A stretch of DNA of 64,000 nucleotides from Rhodococcus oryzae (GTDB lineage Bacteria > Actinomycetota > Actinomycetes > Mycobacteriales > Mycobacteriaceae), in the NCBI RefSeq assembly GCF_005049235.1, contig NZ_SUMD01000005.1:62001-126000 (forward strand). Direction: 5' to 3'. The position numbers and the translations under genes are program-made. The notes under the pieces were generated by a model. That model saw only the letters and a list, made by a program, of their open reading frames with translations, had not been told where the DNA came from and did not search any database. Shown here one piece after another: positions 17,989 through 26,135 of the stretch. How positions within the stretch are numbered: position 1 is the stretch's first letter; the number at the start of each line of letters is the position of its first letter.

Positions 17989-18422
17989 CCTTCGACCCTC
18001 TTCTTCAATTCCTTGAGGGCGGTGTCGGTGATCGCCTTCTCGGCCTTGCGTTTGAACAGCCCGATCATCGGGATGTTCAGGTCGACGGTCAGCTCGTAGG
18101 TGACCGTGGTGGTCCCGTCCGGCTGGTCCTCGAGGGTGTACGAGCCGTCCTGCGACTTCTGGATCTCGGCGGAGGCCAGCGACCAGCGCACGGACTTTCC
18201 GTCCGACGCCCAGTCGAAGTCGAGTTCGTAGGTGTCCTTGACCATCCCGGCATCCAGCACGAACCGAACCCGCCGCGCGCGACCGTTCGCCCCGCGTGCG
18301 AGCACCTCGACTGACTTCGCCGCGGCCACCCACTCGGGGTACGCGTCGTAATCGGCGATCACGTCCATCACCCGACTCGACGGAGCCGCGATGGTGATCG
18401 ACCTCTTGGTCTTGTCGGCCAT
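17985..18422 (-). CDS. SRPBCC (START/polyketide-cyclase-like) protein, Rv2185c-like
   Basis: 145-residue helix-grip lipid- or ligand-binding fold. It opens with KRSITIAAPSSRVMDVIADYDAYPEW, the standard first strand and helix of the family, and ends in a long C-terminal amphipathic helix (KAEKAITDTALKELKKRVEG). The ligand is unknown. ATG 18422 has an AAAGGAAG ribosome site. Its TGA overlaps the presumed CTG start of the ArsA-like gene. A second SRPBCC gene lies just upstream (18541-18933), as in M. tuberculosis (Rv2185c/Rv2186c). Confidence 0.9.
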   Translation of the reverse strand: MADKTKRSITIAAPSSRVMDVIADYDAYPEWVAAAKSVEVLARGANGRARRVRFVLDAGMVKDTYELDFDWASDGKSVRWSLASAEIQKSQDGSYTLEDQPDGTTTVTYELTVDLNIPMIGLFKRKAEKAITDTALKELKKRVEG

Positions 18423-18540
18423 ACGACCAACGCTTCCTTTCACTCCAGGACAGCCACGAAGGCACTCGAACCCATCACACACGAAACAGATGTGCGCGCA
18501 CAACGACGGGCCGCACCGCGCGACACCGTCGGGCGGGCGA

Positions 18541-18933
18541 TCACCTGGGGGTCGGCGACTCTCCCGCCGGCCGACCGGCCTCGAGCTCGCGCTTGGTACC
18601 GAAGGCCATCACCTTGCCCGCCACGCGGCGCGCCCGGGTGAGGGCCCCGAGATCGAGCTCGGCCAGTTCCGCGGGACCGGCGCCGGTCGGCTCGGCGTGC
18701 AGGAAGTAGTGCACGATCGTGCCGTCGAGCTCCGGCTCCAGCCAGACCTCCATCGTTCCGGTCAACGCGCCCGTGACCGTCCAGCGAATCCCCTTCTCGC
18801 CTCGGTCCTCCCGCACGCTGATCTGGAGATCCGGCCACCAGCGGCGCCATTTCGACACCACGCCGATCGACTCCGCGACCGATGCCGGCGGCGCCGCGAT
18901 GAAGGTCTGGTCCGAGACCTGAATGCTGCTCAC
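18541..18933 (-). CDS. SRPBCC-family protein, Rv2186c-like
   Basis: 130-residue member of the same helix-grip fold: SDQTFIAAPPASVAESIG begins the domain and GALTRARRVAGKVMAFGTKRELE forms the closing helix. Central strands contain paired Trp residues (KWRRWWPDL). GTG 18933 is taken because it begins directly at the domain; the upstream extension is Pro/Gly-rich and unlike the family. It is the first gene of the leftward run to plsC, 118 bp before the next SRPBCC gene, and is divergent from fadD15 across 115 bp. Ligand and role are unknown. Confidence 0.85.
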   Translation of the reverse strand: MSSIQVSDQTFIAAPPASVAESIGVVSKWRRWWPDLQISVREDRGEKGIRWTVTGALTGTMEVWLEPELDGTIVHYFLHAEPTGAGPAELAELDLGALTRARRVAGKVMAFGTKRELEAGRPAGESPTPR

Positions 18934-19048
18934 CGGATTAGCTTCACACACTCCGCGCGGCGGGTGCGGGCCAGGGCCGATCAGCACGGGTTAAAGTGGA
19001 ACCGCAGCAAAACCTACTCGTCAGTACACCGCAGTGCCGGAGGTCTTC

Positions 19049-20848
19049 GTGCGTGAATTCAGCGTTCCGTCAACTTTCACCATCCCTGAGGACGCGTCCG
19101 CCGTCGACTCGGTGTTCACCCATGCGGTGAACACGCCCAACCTGGCCGTCTTCACTCGGCTGACCGGCGGCACGTGGACCGATGTGTCCGCGGCCGAGTT
19201 CGCCGACCAGGTCACCGCGGTCGCCAAGGGCCTGATCGCTTTCGGCGTGCAGCCAGGCGATCGGGTCGCCCTGATGTCCTCGACCCGGTTCGAGTGGCAG
19301 CTCATCGACTTCGCGATCTGGGCCTCGGGCGGCGTCACCGTTCCGGTCTACGAGACCTCCGCCCCCGAGCAGGTGCGGTGGATCCTCGAGGATTCCGCCG
19401 CCGTCGCGCTGTTCGTCGAGAACGAGGGCCACACGAAGGCACTCGAGCAGGTCGCGGCCGAGTCCCCCGCGCTGCGCAAGATGCTGCAGATCGAGGGCGC
19501 GCCGGGAGCGGTGGCGGAGCTGATCGCGCTCGGCGCCGACGTCAGCGACGACGAGGTCCGATCCCGCGCCGACGCGCTCAAGGCGACCGACCCCGCGACC
19601 CTGATCTACACCTCCGGCACCACCGGTCGCCCCAAGGGCTGCCAGCTCACCCATTCCAACCTCATCGCCGAGTCGCGCGGCATCAGCACCTCCGGATTCG
19701 GCGAGCTGCTGCGCCCGGGCCGGCGCACCCTGATGTTCCTGCCGCTGGCGCACGTGCTCGCCCGCGCGGTCTCCCTCGCGGCCTTCGACGCGGGCGCCAC
19801 CGTCGGCCACACCTCCGACATCCCGAACCTTGTCCCGACCTTCGGCACGTTCAAGCCCGACTTCATCCTGTCGGTGCCCCGGGTGTTCGAGAAGGTCTTC
19901 AACACCGCCCGCCAAAAGGCGCACGCCGAGGGCAAGGGCAAGATCTTCGACAAGGCCGCCGAGACCGCGGTCGAGTGGAGCGAGGCCCAGGACACCGGCG
20001 GCGCCGGCTTCGGCCTCAAGGTCAAGCACGCGGTGTTCGACAAGCTGGTGTACTCCAAGCTGCGCGCCGCGCTCGGCGGTCAGTGCCAGCTCGCGATCTC
20101 CGGCGGCGCCCCGCTCGGTGCCCGCCTCGGCCACTTCTTCCGTGGCATCGGCGTGACCATCTTCGAGGGCTACGGCCTGACCGAGACGACCGCGGCGGTG
20201 GCGGTGAATACGCCGGGCGGCCAGAAGGTGGGAAGCGTCGGAAGGCCGTTGGCCGGCAACGCGGTTCGCATCGCCGAGGACGGCGAGATCCTGCTGTCCG
20301 GGCCGGTGGTCTTCGGTGGCTACTGGCGCAACGAGGCGGCCAGCGCCGAGGCGCTCGAGGACGGCTGGTTCCACACCGGCGATCTCGGCTCGGTCGACGC
20401 CGAGGGCTACATCACGATCACCGGGCGCAAGAAGGAGATCATCGTCACCGCGGGCGGCAAGAACGTCGCGCCCGCCCAGCTCGAGGACCAGCTCCGCGCG
20501 CACCCGCTGATCAGCCAGGCGCTCGTCGTCGGCGACCAGAAGCCCTTCATCGGCGCCCTGATCACTGTCGACCCCGACGCGTGGACGGGCTGGAAGCAGC
20601 GCAACAGCAAGCCCGCCGAGGCCACCGTCGCCGATCTGATCGCCGATGCCGACCTGATCGCCGAGGTCGATGCGGCCATCGCGGAGGCCAACAAGTTGGT
20701 CTCGCACGCGGAGTCGATCAAGAAGTACCGGATCCTGCCGGTGGACTTCACCGAGGAGACCGGCGAGCTCACTCCGACGCTCAAGCTCAAGCGGAATGTC
20801 ATCCACCAGAGCTTCGCGAACGACATCGAGGCCATCTACGCCAAGTAG
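19049..20848 (+). CDS. fadD15: Long-chain fatty-acid-CoA ligase (AMP-forming), FadD15-like
   Basis: Activates long-chain fatty acids to acyl-CoA through an acyl-adenylate. 599 residues. The AMP-binding P-loop is [11 protein letters not shown] (about 186-196). EGYGLTE and TGDLGSVD mark the adenylate site, [15 protein letters not shown] (about residue 462) forms the hinge, and SIKKYRILP carries the catalytic Lys region. GTG 19049 is preferred over GTG 19034 because GGAGG lies five bases before it and MREFSVP matches the M. tuberculosis FadD15 N-terminus as I recall it. It is divergent from the SRPBCC/plsC operon, a sensible lipid-metabolism context. Confidence 0.94.
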   Translation: MREFSVPSTFTIPEDASAVDSVFTHAVNTPNLAVFTRLTGGTWTDVSAAEFADQVTAVAKGLIAFGVQPGDRVALMSSTRFEWQLIDFAIWASGGVTVPVYETSAPEQVRWILEDSAAVALFVENEGHTKALEQVAAESPALRKMLQIEGAPGAVAELIALGADVSDDEVRSRADALKATDPATLIYTSGTTGRPKGCQLTHSNLIAESRGISTSGFGELLRPGRRTLMFLPLAHVLARAVSLAAFDAGATVGHTSDIPNLVPTFGTFKPDFILSVPRVFEKVFNTARQKAHAEGKGKIFDKAAETAVEWSEAQDTGGAGFGLKVKHAVFDKLVYSKLRAALGGQCQLAISGGAPLGARLGHFFRGIGVTIFEGYGLTETTAAVAVNTPGGQKVGSVGRPLAGNAVRIAEDGEILLSGPVVFGGYWRNEAASAEALEDGWFHTGDLGSVDAEGYITITGRKKEIIVTAGGKNVAPAQLEDQLRAHPLISQALVVGDQKPFIGALITVDPDAWTGWKQRNSKPAEATVADLIADADLIAEVDAAIAEANKLVSHAESIKKYRILPVDFTEETGELTPTLKLKRNVIHQSFANDIEAIYAK

Positions 20849-20907
20849 GCGGCTCCGCCGCCTGTGCGCGGTTGACGAGTGCTGGCACTCGTCAACCGCG
20901 CACGGGC
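20848..20907. terminator. Composite palindrome between fadD15 and pimB' (convergent)
   Basis: A mini-hairpin GGCGGC-TCC-GCCGCC (20848-20862) starts on the last base of the fadD15 stop. It is followed by a perfect 18-bp stem (20864-20881 with 20886-20903) with loop CTGG. The arm core GTGCGCGGTTGACGAGT recurs at the asnB/adoK junction (43171-43218), so this is a repeated element as well as a probable two-way terminator. Confidence 0.75.
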
Positions 20908-20916
20908 GCGTAGCGC

Positions 20917-22044
20917 CTAGTGCAGCAGGCCGCTGAGCTTGGCTGCCAGCGCATCCCAGCGCCACTGCTCGGTCACCCACACGCGGCCTGCGGCGCCCAT
21001 GGCGGCTGCGCGGTCGCGGTCGGCGAGCACCGAGATCACCGAGTCGGCCACCTGCCGAACCGATCGCCCGTCGACGACGTGCCCGGTCTCGTTCTCCCGC
21101 ACCGTTTCCGGCGCTCCACCGGATCGACCGGCGATCACGGGGACCCCCGAGGCCGAGGCCTCGAGGAACACGATGCCCAGCCCCTCGACGTCGAGGCCGG
21201 CTCCCCTGGTCCGGCACGGCATCGCGAAGACATCGGCGATCGTGTGGTGCGCCGCGAGCTCGGCGGACGGCACGGTGCCCGTGAACACCACGTGCTCCTC
21301 CATCCCGGTCTCCTTGGCCAGCGCGTGGAGTCGGCCCTGGTACGGGCCGCCGCCGACGATGACGAGCACCGCGCCGTCGATGGACTCACGGATCCGCGGC
21401 AGCGCCCGGATCAGCACGTCCTGGCCCTTGCGCGGGACCAGCCGGGACAGGCACAGCACGGTCGGACGGTCGCCCAGCCCGTATCGCGCCCGCAGCTCCG
21501 CCCTGGCCGACGGGTCGGGTCGGAACACCTCGGTGTCGACACCGGGCGGCAGGTGCTCGAGCGCGGCGTCGGCTCCGAACGCGGACGCGAACCGGCCGCG
21601 CGTGTACTTGCTGACGAAGGTGACGGTGTCCGTGGTGTTCCCGATCCGGCCCAGCGCCTGCCTGGCGCCCGGCAACATCGACCAGCCGACCTCGTGTCCG
21701 TGCGTGCTGGCCACGACCCGCTCGGCGCCGGCCCGGCGCAGCCCGGGGGCGAGCAGCGCCAGCGGGGCCGCCGCGCCGAACCACACGCTGTCGCATTCGC
21801 GCGAGCGCACCAGCTTGGCCGCCCGGCGGGCCACCAGCGGCGTGGGCAGCATCAGCGTCGTGGGGTGGCGGACCACCTCGAACGGCTGACGCGCGTCGAA
21901 CTTCTTGTGGCTGTCACCCCGCCAGCGCGGGGCGTACACCACCAACTCGTCGGCGGGCAGCGCGTTCGCAAAGGACTGGAGGTAGGACTGGATGCCTCCC
22001 GGTCGGGGCGGAAAGTCATTCGTCACCAACAGGGTTCGGCGCAT
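20917..22044 (-). CDS. pimB: GDP-mannose-dependent alpha-(1-6)-phosphatidylinositol monomannoside mannosyltransferase PimB'
   Basis: GT4 (GT-B fold) glycosyltransferase that adds the second mannose to PIM1, on the cytoplasmic face, at the start of PIM/LM/LAM synthesis. 375 residues. The acceptor-side loop TNDFPPRPGGIQSYLQ is at residues 8-23. VVASTHGHEVGW is in the N-terminal domain and CLSRLVPRKGQDVLI opens the nucleotide domain. The EX7E motif lies in EASASGVPVIAGRSGGAPE. ATG 22044 follows TACGGT by six bases, so the mRNA is probably leaderless. Synteny agrees (Rv2188c beside fadD15). Confidence 0.94.
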   Translation of the reverse strand: MRRTLLVTNDFPPRPGGIQSYLQSFANALPADELVVYAPRWRGDSHKKFDARQPFEVVRHPTTLMLPTPLVARRAAKLVRSRECDSVWFGAAAPLALLAPGLRRAGAERVVASTHGHEVGWSMLPGARQALGRIGNTTDTVTFVSKYTRGRFASAFGADAALEHLPPGVDTEVFRPDPSARAELRARYGLGDRPTVLCLSRLVPRKGQDVLIRALPRIRESIDGAVLVIVGGGPYQGRLHALAKETGMEEHVVFTGTVPSAELAAHHTIADVFAMPCRTRGAGLDVEGLGIVFLEASASGVPVIAGRSGGAPETVRENETGHVVDGRSVRQVADSVISVLADRDRAAAMGAAGRVWVTEQWRWDALAAKLSGLLH

Positions 22045-22050
22045 GGGTTC

Positions 22051-22056
22051 ACCGTA
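22051..22056 (-). promoter_or_regulatory. -10 hexamer of a probable leaderless promoter for pimB'
   Basis: TACGGT on the minus strand, six bases before ATG 22044. Confidence 0.55.
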
Positions 22057-22103
22057 ATTGCCGGACACGGGCGGCCGCTGCGCAGGGTCGGGTCGGCCGG
22101 CTC

Positions 22104-23471
22104 TCAGTCGAGGCCCTCGGCGACCCAGCGGCCCCAGTCGGTCACGAACTCGGACGCGGAGAGCCCGACGGCCTCGTGCAGCTTCACATCGAGCTCGTGG
22201 CTGTCGACGGGTCCGGTCGCCAGGTCCACGTACAGCTCGCGCAGCGTCGGCTCGTCGAACCGGTCGGCGACATACGCCGACACGGACCAGGCCAGCTCGT
22301 ACGCCGCCTGAGCGCGCTCCCCGCCTGCCGTGAAGTCCGCGTCGACGGGCAGCCGCGTCGGGGGCCCGTGCGCGACGACCGCCGCCGCCAGGATCGGCGC
22401 GGCCCGACCGACGGGAGCATCGGCATCGCGGTGACCGGCGTAGTCGGCGAAGCCCTCCAGCATCCACATCGGCGATCCGTCGGTGGTCGCGGCGCGGGCG
22501 GCCACGTGGGTGAGCTCGTGCCGCAACACCGAGTGCCGGGTGTCCTCGTCGAGTCGCTCCGACGCGGCCGGGCTGAACACGACGCGCTGGCCCGTCGCGG
22601 AGTCGGCCCCTGGCTCGACGACGTCCGAGACCGCGACCGCGGCGATATCGGAACCGCTGTGGTCCGCTCCGACCTGTTCCATGAACTCCTCCTGGGAGGA
22701 GCTGACGACGACCAGCGCCCGCTGCGACCACTCCGGGCCCCACAGTTCGGTCACCGAGGACACCGCGTCCGCGAGATCCGCCGCGATCGCGTCGATCAAC
22801 TCCTCCTGATCGGAGTGACCGAGCACCACCGACGAGCGCGAACCGGTCTCCACCTCTCGCACGACAACCGAACCGAAATCCCAAGGGCCCCGCCAGGTAT
22901 GGCGTCCGTACTCGGGGAGTGACCGGTCGGAGACCAGCGTCCAGTTCTCCCCCCGCCTGGCGACGATCAGCGAGACGGGCTTGCGCGTGGAACCGGCATC
23001 CGCGCCCTCGATGGCGTAGCGCAGGTACGCGGGCACCGCCCACACGTCGGTGGCGTCGAGCTGCTCGGCCAGGTCCGTCGGGACCGGCGTCTCGGGGTCG
23101 GATCCGATCTCATAGCCCCAGTCCGCCAGCGGCACCGCGGCGAGATGCTCGCTGCGGCGGATCTCGGAGGCGAGGAACTCGGGCGCAGCGGAGCGGTCGA
23201 ACAGCGCGGCGAGCGCGGCGGGGTCACCACCCCTCACCGCGCCCGCCCAGCGGTTCAGGAGGTCCTGAACGCCCGCGCGGCGCGCCTGTTCGTACGGGTT
23301 GGCGCTGGTGGCGCTGTCGGAACCACGTCGATCCGGCTCGGCCGGCTGCGACCGGGCCGTCAACGCGCCGACCGCGACGACGGCGAGCAGCAACCCCCCG
23401 AGCGCAGCCGCCTCCCATGTCCGGATCCGACGCCGTGGCTGCCGCGGCGGGACGTCCGGTATGCCGTTCAG
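22104..23471 (-). CDS. Membrane-anchored HExxH peptidase-like protein, probable CTG start
   Basis: 455 residues if begun at CTG 23471. A basic N-terminus leads to one membrane helix (about residues 20-40). A large extracytoplasmic domain follows, with an NTF2-like first part and, near residue 340, RHELTHVAARAAT, an HExxH zinc motif; MLEGFADYAG downstream supplies a candidate third ligand (gluzincin pattern). No ATG or GTG lies in frame close to the protein start. CTG 23471 overlaps the RipC-like stop as CTGA, and TTG within the membrane helix is the only alternative. It is probably translated with the NlpC/P60 gene upstream, which suggests a wall-related role. Proteolysis is not proven. Confidence 0.78.
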   Translation of the reverse strand: MNGIPDVPPRQPRRRIRTWEAAALGGLLLAVVAVGALTARSQPAEPDRRGSDSATSANPYEQARRAGVQDLLNRWAGAVRGGDPAALAALFDRSAAPEFLASEIRRSEHLAAVPLADWGYEIGSDPETPVPTDLAEQLDATDVWAVPAYLRYAIEGADAGSTRKPVSLIVARRGENWTLVSDRSLPEYGRHTWRGPWDFGSVVVREVETGSRSSVVLGHSDQEELIDAIAADLADAVSSVTELWGPEWSQRALVVVSSSQEEFMEQVGADHSGSDIAAVAVSDVVEPGADSATGQRVVFSPAASERLDEDTRHSVLRHELTHVAARAATTDGSPMWMLEGFADYAGHRDADAPVGRAAPILAAAVVAHGPPTRLPVDADFTAGGERAQAAYELAWSVSAYVADRFDEPTLRELYVDLATGPVDSHELDVKLHEAVGLSASEFVTDWGRWVAEGLD

Positions 23472-24520
23472 TACCTTCTGGCGCCGTAGAACGGGTACGC
23501 GTCCATCGGCGCGACCTTGACCGGAACACCGAAGGTGGACGCGTGCAGGATGTTGCCGTTGCCCGCGTACATGCCGACGTGCGAGATGTCGGGGTAGAAC
23601 AGCACCAGGTCGCCCGGCTGCAGCTCGGAACGCGAGACCGGGATCCCGCCCGCGGCCTGGGCCTGGCTCGAACGCGGCAGCGTCTTGCCGACCTGCTTGT
23701 AGGCCCACACCATCAGGCCGGAGCAGTCGAAGGAATCCGGACCGGTGGCGCCCCAGACGTACGGCTTGCCGACCTTCGTCATGCCTGCCTGCAGCGCGCC
23801 GGAGTTCGACCCTGGCACGAGACCCTTGAGCAGCGTCTGCGGATCGAATCCGGGAGGGAACGGGCTACCGGCGAGGGTGGCCCGCTCCGAACCGCTGAGC
23901 GCGCCGAACGCCTGGGTGACCTGCGCGATCTGGGCCTGCAGGTCGCTCTGCTTGTTCTGCAGGTCGTCGCTGATCGACCTGGCCTGCTCGGTGGCGGTGC
24001 GCGCGGCGTCGGCGGACTGGCGCGAGGCCTCGGCCGCGGTGGCGGCCTCGTCGGTGGCCTGCTTGAAGTGGCCGACCTGGGCCGCGGTGTCCTCGGAGAG
24101 CACGCTGAGCGTGGACATCTGGTCGAGGAGTTGCTGCGGGGAATCGGAGACCATCACCGCGAACAGTCGATTGACGCGGGCGCCCTGGTAACTGGCCGTC
24201 GTGAGCTTGTCGACCGCGGGCTGGAACTGCGCGATCCTGGCCTTCGCCTCGGCCAACAGGTTCTCGTCGGCGGCGTGCCTGGACTCGGCGTCGCGCTGGA
24301 CGGCGGTCTTGGACTCGAGGTCGATCTGGGCGTTGTGCAACGCCTCGCTGGTCTGCTCGGACGTGCGGGAGAGTTCGGAGAGCTTCTCGAGCGCGGCTGT
24401 CGGATTCTCCAGCGCGGGATCCGCGGCTGCGGTGCCCGCGGGGACCACGACTGCTGCGAGGGACAGCAGGCCCGTTGCCAGCACTGCGCTGGTAGATCGC
24501 TTCAGTCTCTGTGACGCCAC
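23468..24520 (-). CDS. Secreted NlpC/P60 peptidoglycan endopeptidase with coiled coil, RipC-like (Rv2190c)
   Basis: Exported peptidoglycan hydrolase cleaving within stem peptides. 350 residues. A signal peptide (about 1-34) ends in TAAADPALE. A long heptad-rich coiled coil follows (about 40-205), the part that in RipC relatives binds the FtsEX complex and controls activity. A short linker leads to the C-terminal NlpC/P60 domain with Cys in DSFDCSGLMVW, His in DISHVGMYAG and the third residue in ILHAST. The GTG start sits a fixed distance after GGAG and downstream of a ydaO-type riboswitch. The protein ends in GARRY, as do the other two NlpC/P60 proteins here. The downstream HExxH gene overlaps by four bases. 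Confidence 0.92.
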   Translation of the reverse strand: MASQRLKRSTSAVLATGLLSLAAVVVPAGTAAADPALENPTAALEKLSELSRTSEQTSEALHNAQIDLESKTAVQRDAESRHAADENLLAEAKARIAQFQPAVDKLTTASYQGARVNRLFAVMVSDSPQQLLDQMSTLSVLSEDTAAQVGHFKQATDEAATAAEASRQSADAARTATEQARSISDDLQNKQSDLQAQIAQVTQAFGALSGSERATLAGSPFPPGFDPQTLLKGLVPGSNSGALQAGMTKVGKPYVWGATGPDSFDCSGLMVWAYKQVGKTLPRSSQAQAAGGIPVSRSELQPGDLVLFYPDISHVGMYAGNGNILHASTFGVPVKVAPMDAYPFYGARRY

Positions 24521-24542
24521 GAAAGCTGGTACTCCGTTCTTC

Positions 24543-24742
24543 CACTGCCCGTCGGCCGGATTGGCTGACGGGTCGGGCTGGGAAGATCAGCCCTGCCCCA
24601 CGAACCGAGGTCCGAGCGGGAGATTCACCCCGGCGACTCCGTCTCCGGCGCCGGACCGGCGCCTGCGGCGCCCAGGTCCTGCGTGGTGGTGCCCTCCGAT
24701 GCCGCGCCGGGTGACGCGGCAAGATTTCGGAAGGTCTCAGAC
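24543..24742 (-). ncRNA. ydaO/yuaA-type (c-di-AMP) riboswitch leader of the RipC-like gene
   Basis: Minus-strand leader between two NlpC/P60 genes. It contains the family core GGGGTGAATC (24622-24631) and CAGCCCGACCCGTCAGCCAA (24561-24580), the typical 3' aptamer strand ending in a CAGCTAAC-like element. It is highly similar to the leader at 25443-25665, including an upstream CGTAA-CTGAGACCT block. In Streptomyces and other actinobacteria this riboswitch senses c-di-AMP and turns off wall-hydrolase genes. Exact 5' limit and the expression platform are estimates. Confidence 0.8.
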
Positions 24743-24854
24743 AGGTTACGGAATGGCATACGAGGATGTCCACCCAACCTGCCGAGGCATTTTCCGCTCA
24801 CCCCGAGAGCCGCGCGACAGGCGCAGACCCACCACGAGAGTTCGTGCGCGGCGC

Positions 24855-25421
24855 TCAGTAGCGGCGGGCGCCGTCCATCGGCATGGACGACAGCGGCGCG
24901 CGCTTGACCGGGGTACCGGAGGTCGCGGCGTGGATGACCTCGCCGTTGCCCGCGTAGATGCCCGAGTGCGAGCCACCGTAGAAGGAGACCACGTCGCCCG
25001 GCTTGAGGGCGGACGTGGAGACCGGCGTACCGGCCGAAGCCTGGTCGTAGCTGGTGCGCGGCAGGTTGATGCCCGCCTGCTTGAAGGCCCACTGCACGAG
25101 GCCCGAGCAGTCGAAGGAGTCCGGGCCCGAGGCGCCGTACACGTAGGGCGAACCGATCTTGCTCGCGGCGGCCTGAACGGCCTTGTCACCTGCGGAGACC
25201 AGCGGCGCGGGGGCCGGCGCACCGGGCGCACCGGGCAGGGCCGGGAGGCCGGGGACCTGGATGGTCTGGGCAGGCACACCCGGGATGTCGAACGTTCCGA
25301 TGCCAGAGATCGTGACGGGCTCGGCGAGGGCCGGGCCTGCAGAGACTGCGATGGCACCGAAGGTCAGCGCGCTGGCAACGGCAATGCGTCGCACCGAACG
25401 CTGGGTAGTGGATGAAGCCAC
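24855..25421 (-). CDS. Secreted NlpC/P60 endopeptidase (short form)
   Basis: 188-residue exported hydrolase without a coiled coil. A signal peptide (about 1-32, ending in PALAEP) is followed by a Pro/Gly/Ala-rich linker that includes PGLPALPGAPGAPAPAP, then the NlpC/P60 domain. Catalytic Cys is in DSFDCSGLVQWAF, His in GSHSGIYAG, and the third residue in VIHAAT. It ends DGARRY. GTG 25421 is chosen because the same GGAGTACC element precedes it at the same distance as in the RipC-like gene. A long riboswitch leader lies upstream. Without the regulatory coiled coil it resembles RipD or the domain alone; activity is probably controlled by expression. Confidence 0.9.
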   Translation of the reverse strand: MASSTTQRSVRRIAVASALTFGAIAVSAGPALAEPVTISGIGTFDIPGVPAQTIQVPGLPALPGAPGAPAPAPLVSAGDKAVQAAASKIGSPYVYGASGPDSFDCSGLVQWAFKQAGINLPRTSYDQASAGTPVSTSALKPGDVVSFYGGSHSGIYAGNGEVIHAATSGTPVKRAPLSSMPMDGARRY

Positions 25422-25442
25422 GAGAAGGGGTACTCCGTTTCT

Positions 25443-25665
25443 TCCGTTCATCCGCCGACCGAGTTAGCTGACGGGTTCGGGCTGGGAAGATCAGCCCTAC
25501 CCGGCGGCACGCATGTCGCGCTCCGACGGGATTCACCCCAGAGAAACTTGGGTTCCCGGCACGATCGCTCTCACGAGTGATCGATTAGGCGGTACCTGGC
25601 GATGCCGCACCGGATGGTGTGGCAAGACTCCGCTAGGTCTCAGGAAGATTACGAAAGCGTGGAGC
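25443..25665 (-). ncRNA. ydaO/yuaA-type (c-di-AMP) riboswitch leader of the short NlpC/P60 gene
   Basis: Minus-strand leader containing the core GGGGTGAATC (25530-25539) and CAGCCCGAACCCGTCAGCTA (25465-25484), a close match to the conserved 3' strand of the ydaO class. The 5' blocks CTGAGACCT and TCTTGCC are shared with the leader at 24543-24742, so one leader looks like a duplicate of the other. A predicted peripheral stem includes CGATCACTCGTGAGAGCGATCG. The 62 bp from 25666 to the stop of the Cys-rich gene show no gene. Confidence 0.8.
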
Positions 25666-25727
25666 GCCTGTCGACCCAACACGCCCGACCACTCGGCCGA
25701 TTCGGACATATCGCCCACAAATGGGCG

Positions 25728-25997
25728 CTAGGCCACTCTCGGGTCACGGACAGATAACGACCGACCGGTCTGCGTGACATCCGCGGCACGCACCAACCGA
25801 AGCCTCGGCACCAGCCCGACATCGGCGAGCACGTCCAGAGCGACCCGTTCGTCCTGCTCAATACTGATACGGGCCGACCCTGCCGAGTCCCCTGCCCGCT
25901 CCCCCGCCCGGGCACCGGGCAGACCGAGCAGCACCGTCACCACGCAGTCGCCGCACGCGGTATCGCGAACCTCGCAGTCGTTGCAATCGACAATCAC
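25728..25997 (-). CDS. Small cysteine-motif protein, conserved in actinobacteria
   Basis: 89 residues with an N-terminal CNDC...CGDC arrangement ([20 protein letters not shown], residues 1-20), a pattern suited to binding zinc or an iron-sulfur cluster. The helical C-terminal half contains [21 protein letters not shown] recognise this as a widespread actinobacterial hypothetical family but know no function. GTG 25997 follows GAGG by seven bases. It is divergent from the nuclease gene at 26136 and upstream of the NlpC/P60 genes, though the long leader suggests separate transcription. Confidence 0.76.
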   Translation of the reverse strand: MIVDCNDCEVRDTACGDCVVTVLLGLPGARAGERAGDSAGSARISIEQDERVALDVLADVGLVPRLRLVRAADVTQTGRSLSVRDPRVA

Positions 25998-26122
25998 TGT
26001 GATCCTCGTCTCTACCGGTGGCCTCGCGGCGTTTCGGAGACCTCTGCGACGGAAACTAGCGGCGCGGTCCGACACGGACTGCGCGACGGCTGCGACAGGT
26101 TGGCCCTGTCGGTGGCCGCACC

Positions 26123-26128
26123 TAGCCT
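26123..26128 (+). promoter_or_regulatory. -10 hexamer of a probable leaderless promoter for the DEDDh-GIY-YIG gene
   Basis: TAGCCT, seven bases before GTG 26136, with no ribosome site between. This supports GTG 26136 over TTG 26100. Confidence 0.65.
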
Positions 26129-26135
26129 CAGCCGG

